Assembly: GCA_025350885.1 (NCBI GenBank)
Contig: JANXXA010000253.1
Location: forward strand, 1-7,926
Reading direction: 5' to 3'
DNA: 7,926 nucleotides
DNA from: Phenylobacterium sp.
Lineage (GTDB): Bacteria > Pseudomonadota > Alphaproteobacteria > Caulobacterales > Caulobacteraceae
This document shows positions 1 to 7,078 of this stretch, piece by piece; positions within the stretch are counted from its first letter, which is position 1; each line of letters opens with the position of its first letter. The notes under the pieces are model-generated. The model made no database searches. It was not told where the DNA came from and saw only the letters and a list, made by a program, of their open reading frames with translations. Made by a program: the position numbers and the translations under genes.

Positions 1-232
1 CGGCCGGCGACAGAGACCTGGCGGTCAGCAGGGACAGCACGGTCCGGGCGGTCGGGGCGGATGCGCCGGCCCAAAGATCTGGCGGCAGGCCGGTGGCGCG
101 CCCGGGGGTGGTGAAGGCGTCGGGCGCCGCCAACGGGGTGACCTCGACCGGCTGGGGCCCGGTCTGCGCCAGGGCCAGATGAGCCGATCCGGCGAGCCAC
201 AGGGCCAGGGCGAGGCTTGCAAAGCGCGACAT
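1..232 (-). CDS. Exported protein of unknown function, N-terminal part
   Basis: Only the first 77 codons are inside the window; the gene runs off the left edge. It starts at an ATG read leftward from position 232. Residues 1-22 form a textbook Sec signal peptide: a single Arg near the start, a Leu/Ala-rich core, and an A-L-A cleavage site before Gln23. The visible mature part is rich in Pro, Ala and Thr, with a motif around PPDLWAGASAPTARTVLSLL (residues 50-69) that may start a helical domain. The protein is therefore likely periplasmic or cell-envelope associated. I do not recognise the family and infer no function. It diverges from aroK across a 66-bp gap. No strong Shine-Dalgarno is visible upstream. 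A nearby upstream ATG on this strand is out of frame. Codon positions are GC-rich like the neighbours, with no stop in the frame, which supports a real gene. Confidence 0.7.
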   Translation of the reverse strand, partial: MSRFASLALALWLAGSAHLALAQTGPQPVEVTPLAAPDAFTTPGRATGLPPDLWAGASAPTARTVLSLLTARSLSPA

Positions 233-258
233 CGGGCGATCATAGCCGGCGCCGGAAG

Positions 259-286
259 TTGGCGCGAGGGCGTGCGCTCGTGTAAG
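259..286 (+). promoter_or_regulatory. Possible aroK promoter (weak)
   Basis: TTGGCG (259-264) and TGTAAG (281-286) are separated by 16 bases, each matching 4 of 6 positions of a sigma70-type -35/-10 pair. Initiation about 7 bases beyond would start the message only a few bases before the aroK ATG at 299. That fits the absence of a Shine-Dalgarno there. This is a pattern match in GC-rich DNA, so it is only a candidate. Confidence 0.25.
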
Positions 287-298
287 CCTTGGCCGTTC

Positions 299-871
299 AT
301 GGACCGTTTCGCACCGCTGCGCCTTCGCACCATCGCCCTCGTCGGCCTGATGGGAGTTGGCAAGTCGAGCGTGGGCCGCAGGCTGGCCAACGCGCTGGAC
401 CTGCCGTTCCGCGACGCCGATCTCGAGGTCGAGGCCGCGGCCGGCCGCTCGATCTCCGACATCTTTTCTGACCTGGGCGAGGCCGCGTTTCGCGAGGGCG
501 AGCGCCGGGTGATCGCCCGACTGCTCGACGAGCCGCCGCACGTGCTGGCCACCGGCGGGGGCGCGTTTATGAGCCCGGAAAGCCGCGCGATCCTCAAGTC
601 CCGCGCCGTGACGGTCTGGCTGAAGGCCGACCTCGAGGTGCTGGCCCGGCGTGTCTCCCGCAAGGACACCCGGCCGCTGCTGGTCGGCAGGGACCCCTTG
701 GAGGTTCTGCGGGAACTGGCGCAGGCGCGCTATCCCGCCTATGGCCAAGCCGAGATCATCGTCGAAACCGGCGATGCCGCCCATCACGTCACCGTCGAGC
801 AGGTGATCCGGGCGCTGTCCGCCTATTTTGAGAACCCGCCGCCCGCCAATCCCGAGGACCCGCCACAATGA
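299..871 (+). CDS. aroK: Shikimate kinase
   Basis: A 190-residue cytoplasmic enzyme that phosphorylates shikimate at the 3-hydroxyl with ATP, the fifth shikimate-pathway step toward chorismate and aromatic amino acids. Visible motifs: Walker [10 protein letters not shown] at residues 16-24; the shikimate/Mg-binding D-x-D pair Asp39/Asp41; FREGE at 64-68; the substrate-binding triple glycine at 86-88; the lid with RPLL at 125-128; and an Arg-Tyr near 144-145 in the usual C-terminal position. Length is slightly above the roughly 175 typical for the family because of a short N-terminal lead and a Pro-rich tail. The ATG at 299 is chosen because it puts the P-loop at the normal distance. An in-frame ATG at 179 would run through the divergent exported gene. 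There is no convincing ribosome-binding site. The stop overlaps the aroB start (ATGA), indicating translational coupling. Confidence 0.96.
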   Translation: MDRFAPLRLRTIALVGLMGVGKSSVGRRLANALDLPFRDADLEVEAAAGRSISDIFSDLGEAAFREGERRVIARLLDEPPHVLATGGGAFMSPESRAILKSRAVTVWLKADLEVLARRVSRKDTRPLLVGRDPLEVLRELAQARYPAYGQAEIIVETGDAAHHVTVEQVIRALSAYFENPPPANPEDPPQ

Positions 872-1977
872 CCGCGACCGTGGCCGTGGGTCTGGGCGAG
901 CGGGCCTATGAGGTGCTGATCGGGCCTGGCCTGCTCGACCAGGCCGGCGAGCGGATCGCGCCCCTGTTGAAACGCGCGCGCGTGGCCGTGGTCAGTGACG
1001 AGACGGTGTGGGGGCTGCACGGAGCGCGGCTGTCGGCCGCATTCGAGCGGGCCGCAATCGCGGTGCTGCCGATCGTCGTCACGCCCGGCGAACAGACCAA
1101 GAGCTTTGCGGGTCTGGCCGAGCTCATTGATCGCCTGCTGGCGCTGGAGCTCGACCGCGGGGACCTGATCACCGCGTTCGGCGGCGGGGTGGTCGGCGAC
1201 CTGGCGGGGTTCGCGGCCGCCATCTTCAAGCGCGGAATTGACGTCGTGCAGATCCCGACAACCCTGCTGGCGCAGGTGGATTCCTCGGTCGGCGGCAAGA
1301 CCGCCATCGACACGCCGCGCGGCAAGAACCTGGTCGGGGCCTTTCATCAGCCGAGGCTGGTGCTGGCCGATCTCGATGTCCTGGCCACCCTGCCCGATCG
1401 CGAGATGCGCGCCGGCTACGCCGAGGTGATCAAATACGGTCTGCTCGGCGACTTGAAGTTCTTCGAGTGGCTGGAGGCCCATGGCGCCCAGGTGCTGGCG
1501 CGCGAACCGGCGGCGCTCGCCCGCGCGGTCGCGCGTTGCGTCGAGATGAAAGCCGAGATCGTCGCGCAGGACGAAACCGAGCAGGGCCGCCGCGCGCTGC
1601 TGAACCTGGGCCACACCTTTGGCCATGCGCTGGAATCCGAAACCGGCCACAGCCAGGCCCTGTTGCATGGCGAGGCGGTGGCCGCCGGCCAGGCGCTGGC
1701 CTTCCGGTTCGCGGCCGCCCAGGGATTTTGCGCGACGGGCGAGGCGCGGCGCGCCACCGACGCCATCGCCGCCGCGGGCCTGCCGACCGGCCTGTCGCAG
1801 GTCCCCGGCCATCCGTTCGCCGCCGACCGCCTGGTCCGCCACATGGCGCAGGACAAGAAGGCCGAGGGCGGCAAACTGACCTTCATCCTGGCCCGGGGGC
1901 TGGGCCGGGCGTTTGTCGCCAAGGACGTAGACGCCGGCGCGGTCACGGCGTTCCTCTTGACGGAAGGAGCCTGCTGA
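868..1977 (+). CDS. aroB: 3-Dehydroquinate synthase
   Basis: A 369-residue cytoplasmic, NAD- and metal-dependent enzyme converting DAHP to 3-dehydroquinate, the second shikimate-pathway step. The Rossmann-type NAD site is seen as GGGVVGD at residues 105-111 with the conserved VGGKTAID (Lys144) and GKN (Lys153, Asn154) segments. The metal ligands fall in their family contexts: Glu186 in GYAEVIK, His249 in LGHTFGH and His267 in LLHGEAV. Lys189 and the late DK pair (329-330) are also present. Length is normal for the family. The ATG lies inside the aroK stop (ATGA), with GAGG at 854-857 ten bases upstream as a possible Shine-Dalgarno. The stop overlaps the next gene's start by one base. All key residues are in place, so an active enzyme is expected. 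The aroK-aroB pair is a common bacterial arrangement. Confidence 0.97.
   Translation: MTATVAVGLGERAYEVLIGPGLLDQAGERIAPLLKRARVAVVSDETVWGLHGARLSAAFERAAIAVLPIVVTPGEQTKSFAGLAELIDRLLALELDRGDLITAFGGGVVGDLAGFAAAIFKRGIDVVQIPTTLLAQVDSSVGGKTAIDTPRGKNLVGAFHQPRLVLADLDVLATLPDREMRAGYAEVIKYGLLGDLKFFEWLEAHGAQVLAREPAALARAVARCVEMKAEIVAQDETEQGRRALLNLGHTFGHALESETGHSQALLHGEAVAAGQALAFRFAAAQGFCATGEARRATDAIAAAGLPTGLSQVPGHPFAADRLVRHMAQDKKAEGGKLTFILARGLGRAFVAKDVDAGAVTAFLLTEGAC
1962..1969 (+). promoter_or_regulatory. Shine-Dalgarno for the CNNM/CBS gene
   Basis: GGAAGGAG lies inside the aroB 3' end, seven bases before the ATG at 1977. It fixes this ATG as the start against a much longer open frame reaching back to about 1467, which is only the shadow of aroB. 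Confidence 0.8.
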
Positions 1978-3257
1978 TGGGCGCGATCCTGGCGCTCGCG
2001 CCGATCGTCTTCGGCCTGCTGGCCATCTCGGCGCTGTTTTCAGCCGCGGAGACCGCGCTCACCGGCGCGAGCCGCGGGCGCATGCACCAGCTGGAACGCG
2101 AGGGCGACCGTGCGGCGCGCCGCGTCAACCGGCTGCTCAACGATCAGGAAACGATGATCGGCGCGGTGCTGCTCGGCAACAACCTGATCAACATCCTGGC
2201 CTCGGCGCTGGCCACCCAGGTGATCACCCGCGCCATCCCCGGCGCCTGGGGTGTGGCCGCGGCCACGGCGGTGATGACCGCGCTGGTGCTGGTGTTCGCC
2301 GAGGTGCTGCCCAAGACCCTGGCCATCCTGCGCTCCGACGACGTGGCCCGCTTCCTCTCTGGCCCGGCCCTGGTCGTGGTGCGGGTCGTCGGCCCGATCA
2401 TCTATGCGATCCAGTGGATGATCCGCAAAACCCTGCGTCCGTTCGGCGTGCGGATGGATATGGAGATGGACGTGCTGGCCGCCCACGAGGAGATCCGCGG
2501 CGCCGTCGAATATCATCACTCCGAGGGTCTGGTGGAGACCGGCGACCGCTGGATGTTGGGCGGCGTGCTGGATTTGGCCGAGATGACCGTCGGCGAGGTG
2601 ATGGTCCACCGCAAGGAAATCTCCACCATCGACGCGGGCCTGACACCGCGCGAAATCCTCGCCGCGGCGCTGGAGAGCGCGCACAGCCGGATGCCGCTCT
2701 ACCGCGACGACCCGGAAAACATCGTCGGCGTATTACATGCCAAGGACCTGCTGGGCGCCATCGCCGCGGCAGAGGGCCGAATCGACGCCATCGACATGGC
2801 CGCCATCGTGCGTGAGCCCTGGTTCATCCCCGAGACCACCAGCCTGAAGGACCAGCTTGCCGCCTTCCTAAAGCGTCGCGCCCACTTCGCCCTGGTGGTC
2901 GATGAATATGGCGCGCTGCAGGGGCTCTTGACCCTGGAAGACATCCTCGAGGAGATCGTCGGCGAGATCGAGGACGAGCACGACGAGGCGATCGCCGGCG
3001 TCACGGCGTCCGAGGACGGCTCGGTTTCGGTGGACGGTTCGGTGACCATCCGCGATCTCAACCGGGCGATGAACTGGGACCTGCCCGACGAAGAGGCCGT
3101 CACCGTGGCCGGCCTGCTGATTCACGAGGCGCGGAAGATTCCCGACGCCGGTCAGAATTTCACCTTCCACCGTCACCGCTTCGCGGTGCTCGAACGCAAG
3201 GCCAACCGGGTCACCCGGCTGCGCATCTGGCCCGCGACGGCGCGCGAAGACGATTAG
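1977..3257 (+). CDS. HlyC/CorC family (CNNM + CBS) membrane transporter
   Basis: A 426-residue inner-membrane protein of the CNNM/CorB-like family (old annotation: hemolysin-related). Domain order: a CNNM transmembrane domain (about residues 1-150) with hydrophobic segments near 3-22, 62-82, 92-115 and 128-148, and the signature FSAAETA at 21-27; two CBS domains (about 205-268 and 275-335), the second with VVDEYG (307-312) and the acidic GLLTLEDILEEIVGEIEDEHD stretch at 316-336; then a CorC_HlyC domain (about 345-420). Family members are linked to Mg2+/Co2+ export or transport, with the CBS pair sensing nucleotide. Substrate here is inferred only from the family. The start has a strong Shine-Dalgarno and overlaps the aroB stop as TGATG, so it is probably co-transcribed with aroKB. 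No terminator is evident after the TAG at 3255-3257. I leave the symbol blank because corB/corC naming is used loosely. Confidence 0.93.
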   Translation: MGAILALAPIVFGLLAISALFSAAETALTGASRGRMHQLEREGDRAARRVNRLLNDQETMIGAVLLGNNLINILASALATQVITRAIPGAWGVAAATAVMTALVLVFAEVLPKTLAILRSDDVARFLSGPALVVVRVVGPIIYAIQWMIRKTLRPFGVRMDMEMDVLAAHEEIRGAVEYHHSEGLVETGDRWMLGGVLDLAEMTVGEVMVHRKEISTIDAGLTPREILAAALESAHSRMPLYRDDPENIVGVLHAKDLLGAIAAAEGRIDAIDMAAIVREPWFIPETTSLKDQLAAFLKRRAHFALVVDEYGALQGLLTLEDILEEIVGEIEDEHDEAIAGVTASEDGSVSVDGSVTIRDLNRAMNWDLPDEEAVTVAGLLIHEARKIPDAGQNFTFHRHRFAVLERKANRVTRLRIWPATAREDD

Positions 3258-3270
3258 CCTCACGGGTTGT

Positions 3271-3296
3271 GGAACCCAAGTGGCGGCAGGACCGTT
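3271..3296 (+). promoter_or_regulatory. EcfG/SigT-type general stress promoter
   Basis: GGAAC (3271-3275) and CGTT (3293-3296) are separated by exactly 17 bases. This is the published consensus (GGAAC-N16-17-CGTT) for the alphaproteobacterial general stress sigma factor EcfG, called SigT in Caulobacter. I saw no second correctly spaced pair elsewhere in the window. It sits 14 bases after the CNNM stop and points at the response regulator that starts at 3461. Transcription would begin near 3303, giving a leader of roughly 155 bases. Confidence 0.78.
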
Positions 3297-3460
3297 GGGC
3301 AGAGCTTGTTTCGAACTGGGACAGGCTGATCAGTTGCGGCTTGCAACCTCCGCAGGCTGGCTCACAGTCCCGCCCCGGCCCGCCGCCCCTGCGTCCTTCC
3401 TCGCAACGTCATGTTTTTTCGCGTCAACAAGACGCTTGTGCAGATCCCGGAGTTCAGTCG
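3297..3460 (+). other. Leader region ahead of the response regulator
   Basis: This stretch holds no convincing gene. In-frame upstream starts such as the GTG at 3269 would overlap the promoter and add about 64 residues unlike any receiver domain. Two short perfect inverted repeats are visible: GTTGC/GCAAC (3333-3337 with 3343-3347) and GCGTC/GACGC (3421-3425 with 3431-3435). A T-run (TTTTTT) lies just before the second, so it is not a terminator in this orientation. The first hairpin competes with TGCGG/CCGCA (3335-3339 with 3350-3354). GGAG at 3449-3452 is the ribosome-binding site, eight bases before the ATG. A regulatory leader is possible, and a second unseen promoter is the plain alternative. 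Confidence 0.4.
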
Positions 3461-3838
3461 ATGACCGAGACAGCCGACCTGAAAGGCCTGCGCGTCCTGG
3501 TGGTGGAAGACGAAATGATGGTCTCGATGCTGATCGAGGACATGCTGTCCGACCTGGGTTGCGTGGTCGTCGGTCCGGCCGCGCGGCTCGACGAGGCGAT
3601 GGAACTGGCCCAGGCTGGCGGGATCGACTGCGCCGTGCTGGACGTCAACCTGGGCAGCCAGCCGATCTTTCCGCTGGCCGACCTCCTGCGCGAGCAGGGC
3701 CACCCGATGGCGTTCGCCACCGGCTATGGCGACGCGGGCCTTCGCGCTGTCGATCAGGGCTGCCCGGTGCTGCAGAAGCCGTTCCGCGAAGGCGACCTCG
3801 CCCGCGTGCTGGCCGAGTTGCGCGCCGCCCTCGGCTGA
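3461..3838 (+). CDS. Single-domain response regulator, FATGUY family
   Basis: A 125-residue cytoplasmic receiver domain with no output domain. The phosphorylation pocket is complete: acidic Glu16/Asp17 (VVEDE), phospho-acceptor Asp61 (VLDVNLG), switch Thr87 and Lys106 in LQKPF. The Thr lies in FATGYG (85-90), the hallmark of the alphaproteobacterial FATGUY single-domain regulators. Characterised members, Sphingomonas SdrG and Caulobacter MrrA, are phosphorylated by several histidine kinases and feed the PhyR/NepR/EcfG general stress response through phosphotransfer. That role is inferred here by family and by the EcfG-type promoter upstream. The ATG at 3461 is chosen because it has a good GGAG Shine-Dalgarno and gives the usual receiver length. 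It converges with paoC, with 22 bases between stops. It could be an mrrA/sdrG orthologue or a paralogue, as these genomes carry several, so I give no symbol. Confidence 0.9.
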   Translation: MTETADLKGLRVLVVEDEMMVSMLIEDMLSDLGCVVVGPAARLDEAMELAQAGGIDCAVLDVNLGSQPIFPLADLLREQGHPMAFATGYGDAGLRAVDQGCPVLQKPFREGDLARVLAELRAALG

Positions 3839-3860
3839 GCGCCGCCAGAGCCGACCAGCT

Positions 3861-6125
3861 TCAGCGGCCCTGGGCCTCCAACGCCGCGATGAGCTTGTCG
3901 GGGGTGATCGGATAGTCACGGACCCGCACGCCGCAGGCGTTGTAGATGGCGTTGGCCACGGCGGCCCCGGCGCCGGAAATGCCCAGCTCGCCGACCCCCT
4001 TGATGCCCATCGGGTTGGCCTTGTCGTCGACCTCGTCGAGCATGACCGCGTCCAGCTCGCCGATATCGGCCTGCACCGGCACCAGATAGCCCGCCAGGTC
4101 CTGGTTGATCAGCGAGCCGTGGTGCGGATCGACCGAGTTGCCCTCGGTCAGCGCCGAGCCCACGCCCCAGATCATGCCGCCGGTCAACTGACTGCGGGCG
4201 GTCTTCCAGTTGAGGATGCGACCCGCGGCGAAGACACCCAGCATCCTGCGGGTGCGGACCTCACCGGTGACGGTATCGACGCCGACTTCGACGTAGTGGG
4301 CGCCATAGGTGTGCGAGCTCCACTGGCTGGCGTCGGCGGCGGGGCGGACCTCGCCGTCGGCGGTGAGGCCGTCGGGCCGGTTGCGGCGGATCAGGTCGGC
4401 CAGCCGCTCGGAGCGGTTGGCGATGGCGATCACGCCGTCCTGGAAGGTGATCTGCTCGGAGGGTCCGCCGAACAGCGGCGAGGCCGGGTCGCTGATGGCG
4501 ATCTCGGCGATGGCCTTCCTGAGGTTCATGCCGGCGTCGAGAGCGGCTGAGCCGGCGGTGGCCGCGCCGAACTGGCCGCCGGAGCCGGGCGCGGGGGGCA
4601 GTTCGGAATCCCCGATCTCCACCCGCACATCGCCCAGCGGCACGCCCAGCGTCTCGGCCGCGATCTGAGCCAGCACGGTGTAGGTGCCGGTGCCGATGTC
4701 GGTCATCCCCTGTTTCACCGTGATCACGCCGTCCGCATCGACGGTGAAACTGGCCTTGGCGGGCAGCAGGAAGTTCCCCCGGATGGCGGCGGCCATGCCA
4801 AGGCCCACCAGCCAGCGGCCGTCGCGGACCTGGCCGGGCGTGGGCTGGCGCTTGTCCCAGCCGAAGGTCTGCGCGCCTTCGCGCATGCAGCGGACCAGCT
4901 GGCGGATGGAGAACGGCTTGCCGGTCTCCGGGTCGGTCGGCGGCTCATTGCGGATGCGCAGCTCGACGGGATCCATGCCGAGCTTTTCGGCCAGTTCGTC
5001 CATGGCCACTTCCAGGCTGAGCGTCCCCGACGCCTCGCCCGGCGCGCGCATGGCGCTGGCCACCGGCAGATCTAGGCGGACCAGCCGGTGGCCGGTCAGC
5101 CGGTTCGGCGCGGCATAGAGGTTGCGCGCGAAGTTCGACGCATGCTCGGTGAAATTGCCGCGCCGGTCGCAGTGGGTGGTGGTCATCATCGACATGGCGG
5201 TGAGCTTGCCGTCCGCCGTCGCCCCCAGCCGCACGCGCATCTCGGTGGCCGGCCGGTGCACGGTGCCGTGCATCATCTGCTGGCGCGAGTAGGCGATCTT
5301 CACCGGCCGCCGAAGTTCACGCGCCGCCAGCGAGGCCAGCACCAGATCGTCGTAGAAGGAGCCCTTGCCGCCGAAACCGCCGCCGACATAGCGCGTCAGA
5401 AGATGCACGTTCTTGTTCGAGATCATCAGCGTCTCGGCCAGGGAGTTCTGGGCGTACCGCACCATCTGGATCGAGGTGTGGACGGTCAGCTTGTCGCCCT
5501 CCCACCAGGCGGTGGTGGCGCAGGGCTCCATCTGGCAGTGGTTCTGCAGCGGGCTGCGCCAGACGTCGTCGATCTTCACCGGCGCGGCGGCGAAGCCGGC
5601 CTCGAAATCGCCGATCTCGACGTCGGATTCGCCAGGGGGCTGGACCCCTTCAGCGTAGTGATCGTGGAAGATCACCGAGCTGGCGTCTTCCTCGAAGGTC
5701 AGGTTGACCAGCGCCGCGCCGGCCGTGGCGTTCTCCAGGGTGTCGGCGACGACCACGGCCACCTGCTGGCCGAAATAGTGCACCTGGTCGGAGTCCAGCG
5801 ACGGGCGAGGCGCGGGGGTGAAGAAGTCGTAGCGCGCCGGGCGCGGACCCTGGGCGGGCGCATTGGCGTGGGTCCAGACCAGCAGGACGCCGGGCGAGGC
5901 CTGCGCCGCGGCGATATCGATGGCGGCGATCCGGCCGCGCGCGATGGGGGCGGAGACCAGGACGCCATAGGCCGGCGGCGACGGCGGGGCGACCTCATAG
6001 GCATAGGGCGCCGTGCCGGTGACCTTCAGCGGGCCCTCGTAGCGGTCCACCGCCTTGCCGATGTTGCCGGCGCGGTTTTCCTTGACCGGATTGCTGGCGG
6101 CCTCCCAGTCGATGACCGAACTCAT
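3861..6125 (-). CDS. paoC: Aldehyde oxidoreductase molybdenum-binding subunit PaoC
   Basis: The 754-residue catalytic subunit of a xanthine-oxidase-family molybdoenzyme, predicted to oxidise aldehydes (in E. coli PaoABC, mainly aromatic ones) to carboxylic acids. An aldehyde-oxidase/xanthine-dehydrogenase a/b-hammerhead domain covers about residues 30-150, with the molybdopterin-binding domains after it. Motifs: QMEP (198-201), GGGFGGK (248-254), MRAPGEA (359-365), [10 protein letters not shown] (474-483), GSGGQFG (514-520) and KGVGELG (709-715), which holds the catalytic base Glu713. Aligned from memory, Arg449 matches E. coli PaoC Arg440, the active-site arginine. MRAPGEA in place of the xanthine dehydrogenase motif supports an aldehyde rather than a purine substrate. 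The protein is about 20 residues longer than E. coli PaoC and has no signal peptide. Its ATG overlaps the paoB stop (ATGA), preceded by GGGAG at 6132-6136, so it is translationally coupled. The physiological substrate cannot be read from the sequence. Confidence 0.93.
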   Translation of the reverse strand: MSSVIDWEAASNPVKENRAGNIGKAVDRYEGPLKVTGTAPYAYEVAPPSPPAYGVLVSAPIARGRIAAIDIAAAQASPGVLLVWTHANAPAQGPRPARYDFFTPAPRPSLDSDQVHYFGQQVAVVVADTLENATAGAALVNLTFEEDASSVIFHDHYAEGVQPPGESDVEIGDFEAGFAAAPVKIDDVWRSPLQNHCQMEPCATTAWWEGDKLTVHTSIQMVRYAQNSLAETLMISNKNVHLLTRYVGGGFGGKGSFYDDLVLASLAARELRRPVKIAYSRQQMMHGTVHRPATEMRVRLGATADGKLTAMSMMTTTHCDRRGNFTEHASNFARNLYAAPNRLTGHRLVRLDLPVASAMRAPGEASGTLSLEVAMDELAEKLGMDPVELRIRNEPPTDPETGKPFSIRQLVRCMREGAQTFGWDKRQPTPGQVRDGRWLVGLGMAAAIRGNFLLPAKASFTVDADGVITVKQGMTDIGTGTYTVLAQIAAETLGVPLGDVRVEIGDSELPPAPGSGGQFGAATAGSAALDAGMNLRKAIAEIAISDPASPLFGGPSEQITFQDGVIAIANRSERLADLIRRNRPDGLTADGEVRPAADASQWSSHTYGAHYVEVGVDTVTGEVRTRRMLGVFAAGRILNWKTARSQLTGGMIWGVGSALTEGNSVDPHHGSLINQDLAGYLVPVQADIGELDAVMLDEVDDKANPMGIKGVGELGISGAGAAVANAIYNACGVRVRDYPITPDKLIAALEAQGR

Positions 6126-7078
6126 GCGGCGCTCCCGTTGTTGCGAGCTTCAGCGATCGCCACCGGCCCCAGGCGGGCGACGAGGCTGATCTTGAAGCCG
6201 TTGCGACCGTTCTCGCTGGCCCCGGCCAGTTCGGCGGCGATGGCTTCCGTGGGCGAGCCGCCGGCGGCCAGCGCGGCCTCGGCCAGCCTGGCGCGCCACG
6301 GCTTGTGGGCCACGGCTCCCAGGGCCACCTGGTCGCCGGCGACCGCGATGCTGGCCAGGCCGGCGGCATATGAGGCCCGGTCGCGGACCTTGCGATAGAC
6401 CTGCCCGCCGGACGGCGGTGGCGGCAGGACCACGGCGGTGATCAGTTCGCCGGCGATCAGATGGGTCTCGATCTGCGGCGTCTCGCCGGGCAACCGATGC
6501 AGGTCGTCCAGGTCGAAGGCCCGAGCCTCGCCGTGCGGAGACAGCGTCTCCACCGAGGCCCCCAGCGCCGAGAGCGCGACCGCCATGTCGGACGGATGGG
6601 TGGCGATGCAGGCGTGACTGCCGCCAAAGATCGCCGAATTGCGGTTCAAGCCCTCCAGCGCGCCGCAGCCGGAGCCGGGCTGGCGTTTGTTGCAGGGTTT
6701 GGCGGTGTCGTAGAAATAGGCGCAGCGGGTGCGCTGCAGCAGGTTTCCACCCGTGGTGGCCTTGTTGCGCAACTGGCCGGAGCCGCCGGCGACGATGGCC
6801 TGGGTGAGCACCGGATAGCGCGCGCGGACACGGGCGTCGGCGGCCAGGTGGCTATTGGTGACCATGGCGCCGATGCGCAAGCCCCCGTCTTGCGCGTCCT
6901 CGATGGCGGCCAGCGGCAGGCGGGCGACATCGATCAGATGGGCCGGCTGTTCGATCTCGAGCTTCATCAGGTCCAGCAAGTTCGTGCCGCCGGCGATGAA
7001 CTTCGATCCGGGAGTCGCCGCGGCGGACGTCACCGCGCCAGCGGCGTCGGTGGCGCGCTCGTAGGTGAAGGGCCTCAT
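6122..7078 (-). CDS. paoB: Aldehyde oxidoreductase FAD-binding subunit PaoB
   Basis: The 318-residue FAD subunit, the same length I recall for E. coli PaoB (YagS). It passes electrons from the Fe-S subunit to the final acceptor. The N-terminal FAD domain shows [14 protein letters not shown] (26-39) and [13 protein letters not shown] (107-119). The C-terminal CO-dehydrogenase-flavoprotein-type domain includes [11 protein letters not shown] (228-238). Four cysteines, Cys119, Cys129, Cys138 and Cys157, sit in the insert that carries the extra [4Fe-4S] cluster in the E. coli PaoABC structure. The surrounding text ([17 protein letters not shown], 122-138) is nearly the E. coli one, so the same cluster is expected. 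The start ATG at 7078 lies within the paoA stop (ATGA) and has GGAGAG at 7084-7089. A longer open frame upstream to about 7468 is the shadow of paoA. Confidence 0.93.
   Translation of the reverse strand: MRPFTYERATDAAGAVTSAAATPGSKFIAGGTNLLDLMKLEIEQPAHLIDVARLPLAAIEDAQDGGLRIGAMVTNSHLAADARVRARYPVLTQAIVAGGSGQLRNKATTGGNLLQRTRCAYFYDTAKPCNKRQPGSGCGALEGLNRNSAIFGGSHACIATHPSDMAVALSALGASVETLSPHGEARAFDLDDLHRLPGETPQIETHLIAGELITAVVLPPPPSGGQVYRKVRDRASYAAGLASIAVAGDQVALGAVAHKPWRARLAEAALAAGGSPTEAIAAELAGASENGRNGFKISLVARLGPVAIAEARNNGSAA

Noticed and set aside
179..298. In-frame upstream extension of aroK from the ATG at 179
   Set aside because: It would overlap the signal-peptide gene on the other strand and add 40 residues not seen in shikimate kinases. 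The ATG at 299 fits the family.
823..1842. A 339-codon minus-strand open frame antisense to aroB
   Set aside because: The aroB frame carries every catalytic motif. The antisense product is Gln/Gly/Arg-rich without domain signals.
3421..3435. GCGTC-AACAA-GACGC hairpin as a terminator for the upstream operon
   Set aside because: The stem is only 5 bp and the T-run precedes it instead of following it in the plus direction.
3269..3460. GTG-initiated extension of the response regulator, or a small gene in the leader
   Set aside because: The GTG lies on the promoter itself, the added residues resemble no receiver N-terminus, and the ATG at 3461 has a good Shine-Dalgarno.
3726..4550. A 274-codon plus-strand open frame overlapping the response regulator end and paoC
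   Set aside because: It is a frame shadow of paoC, with low-complexity [13 protein letters not shown] composition and no family features.
5088..6398. A 436-codon open frame on the plus strand, antisense to paoC and paoB
   Set aside because: Its product is dominated by Arg, Gly, His and Ala with no recognisable domain, and the minus-strand frames hold clear PaoC and PaoB motifs. Long antisense frames are expected at this GC content.
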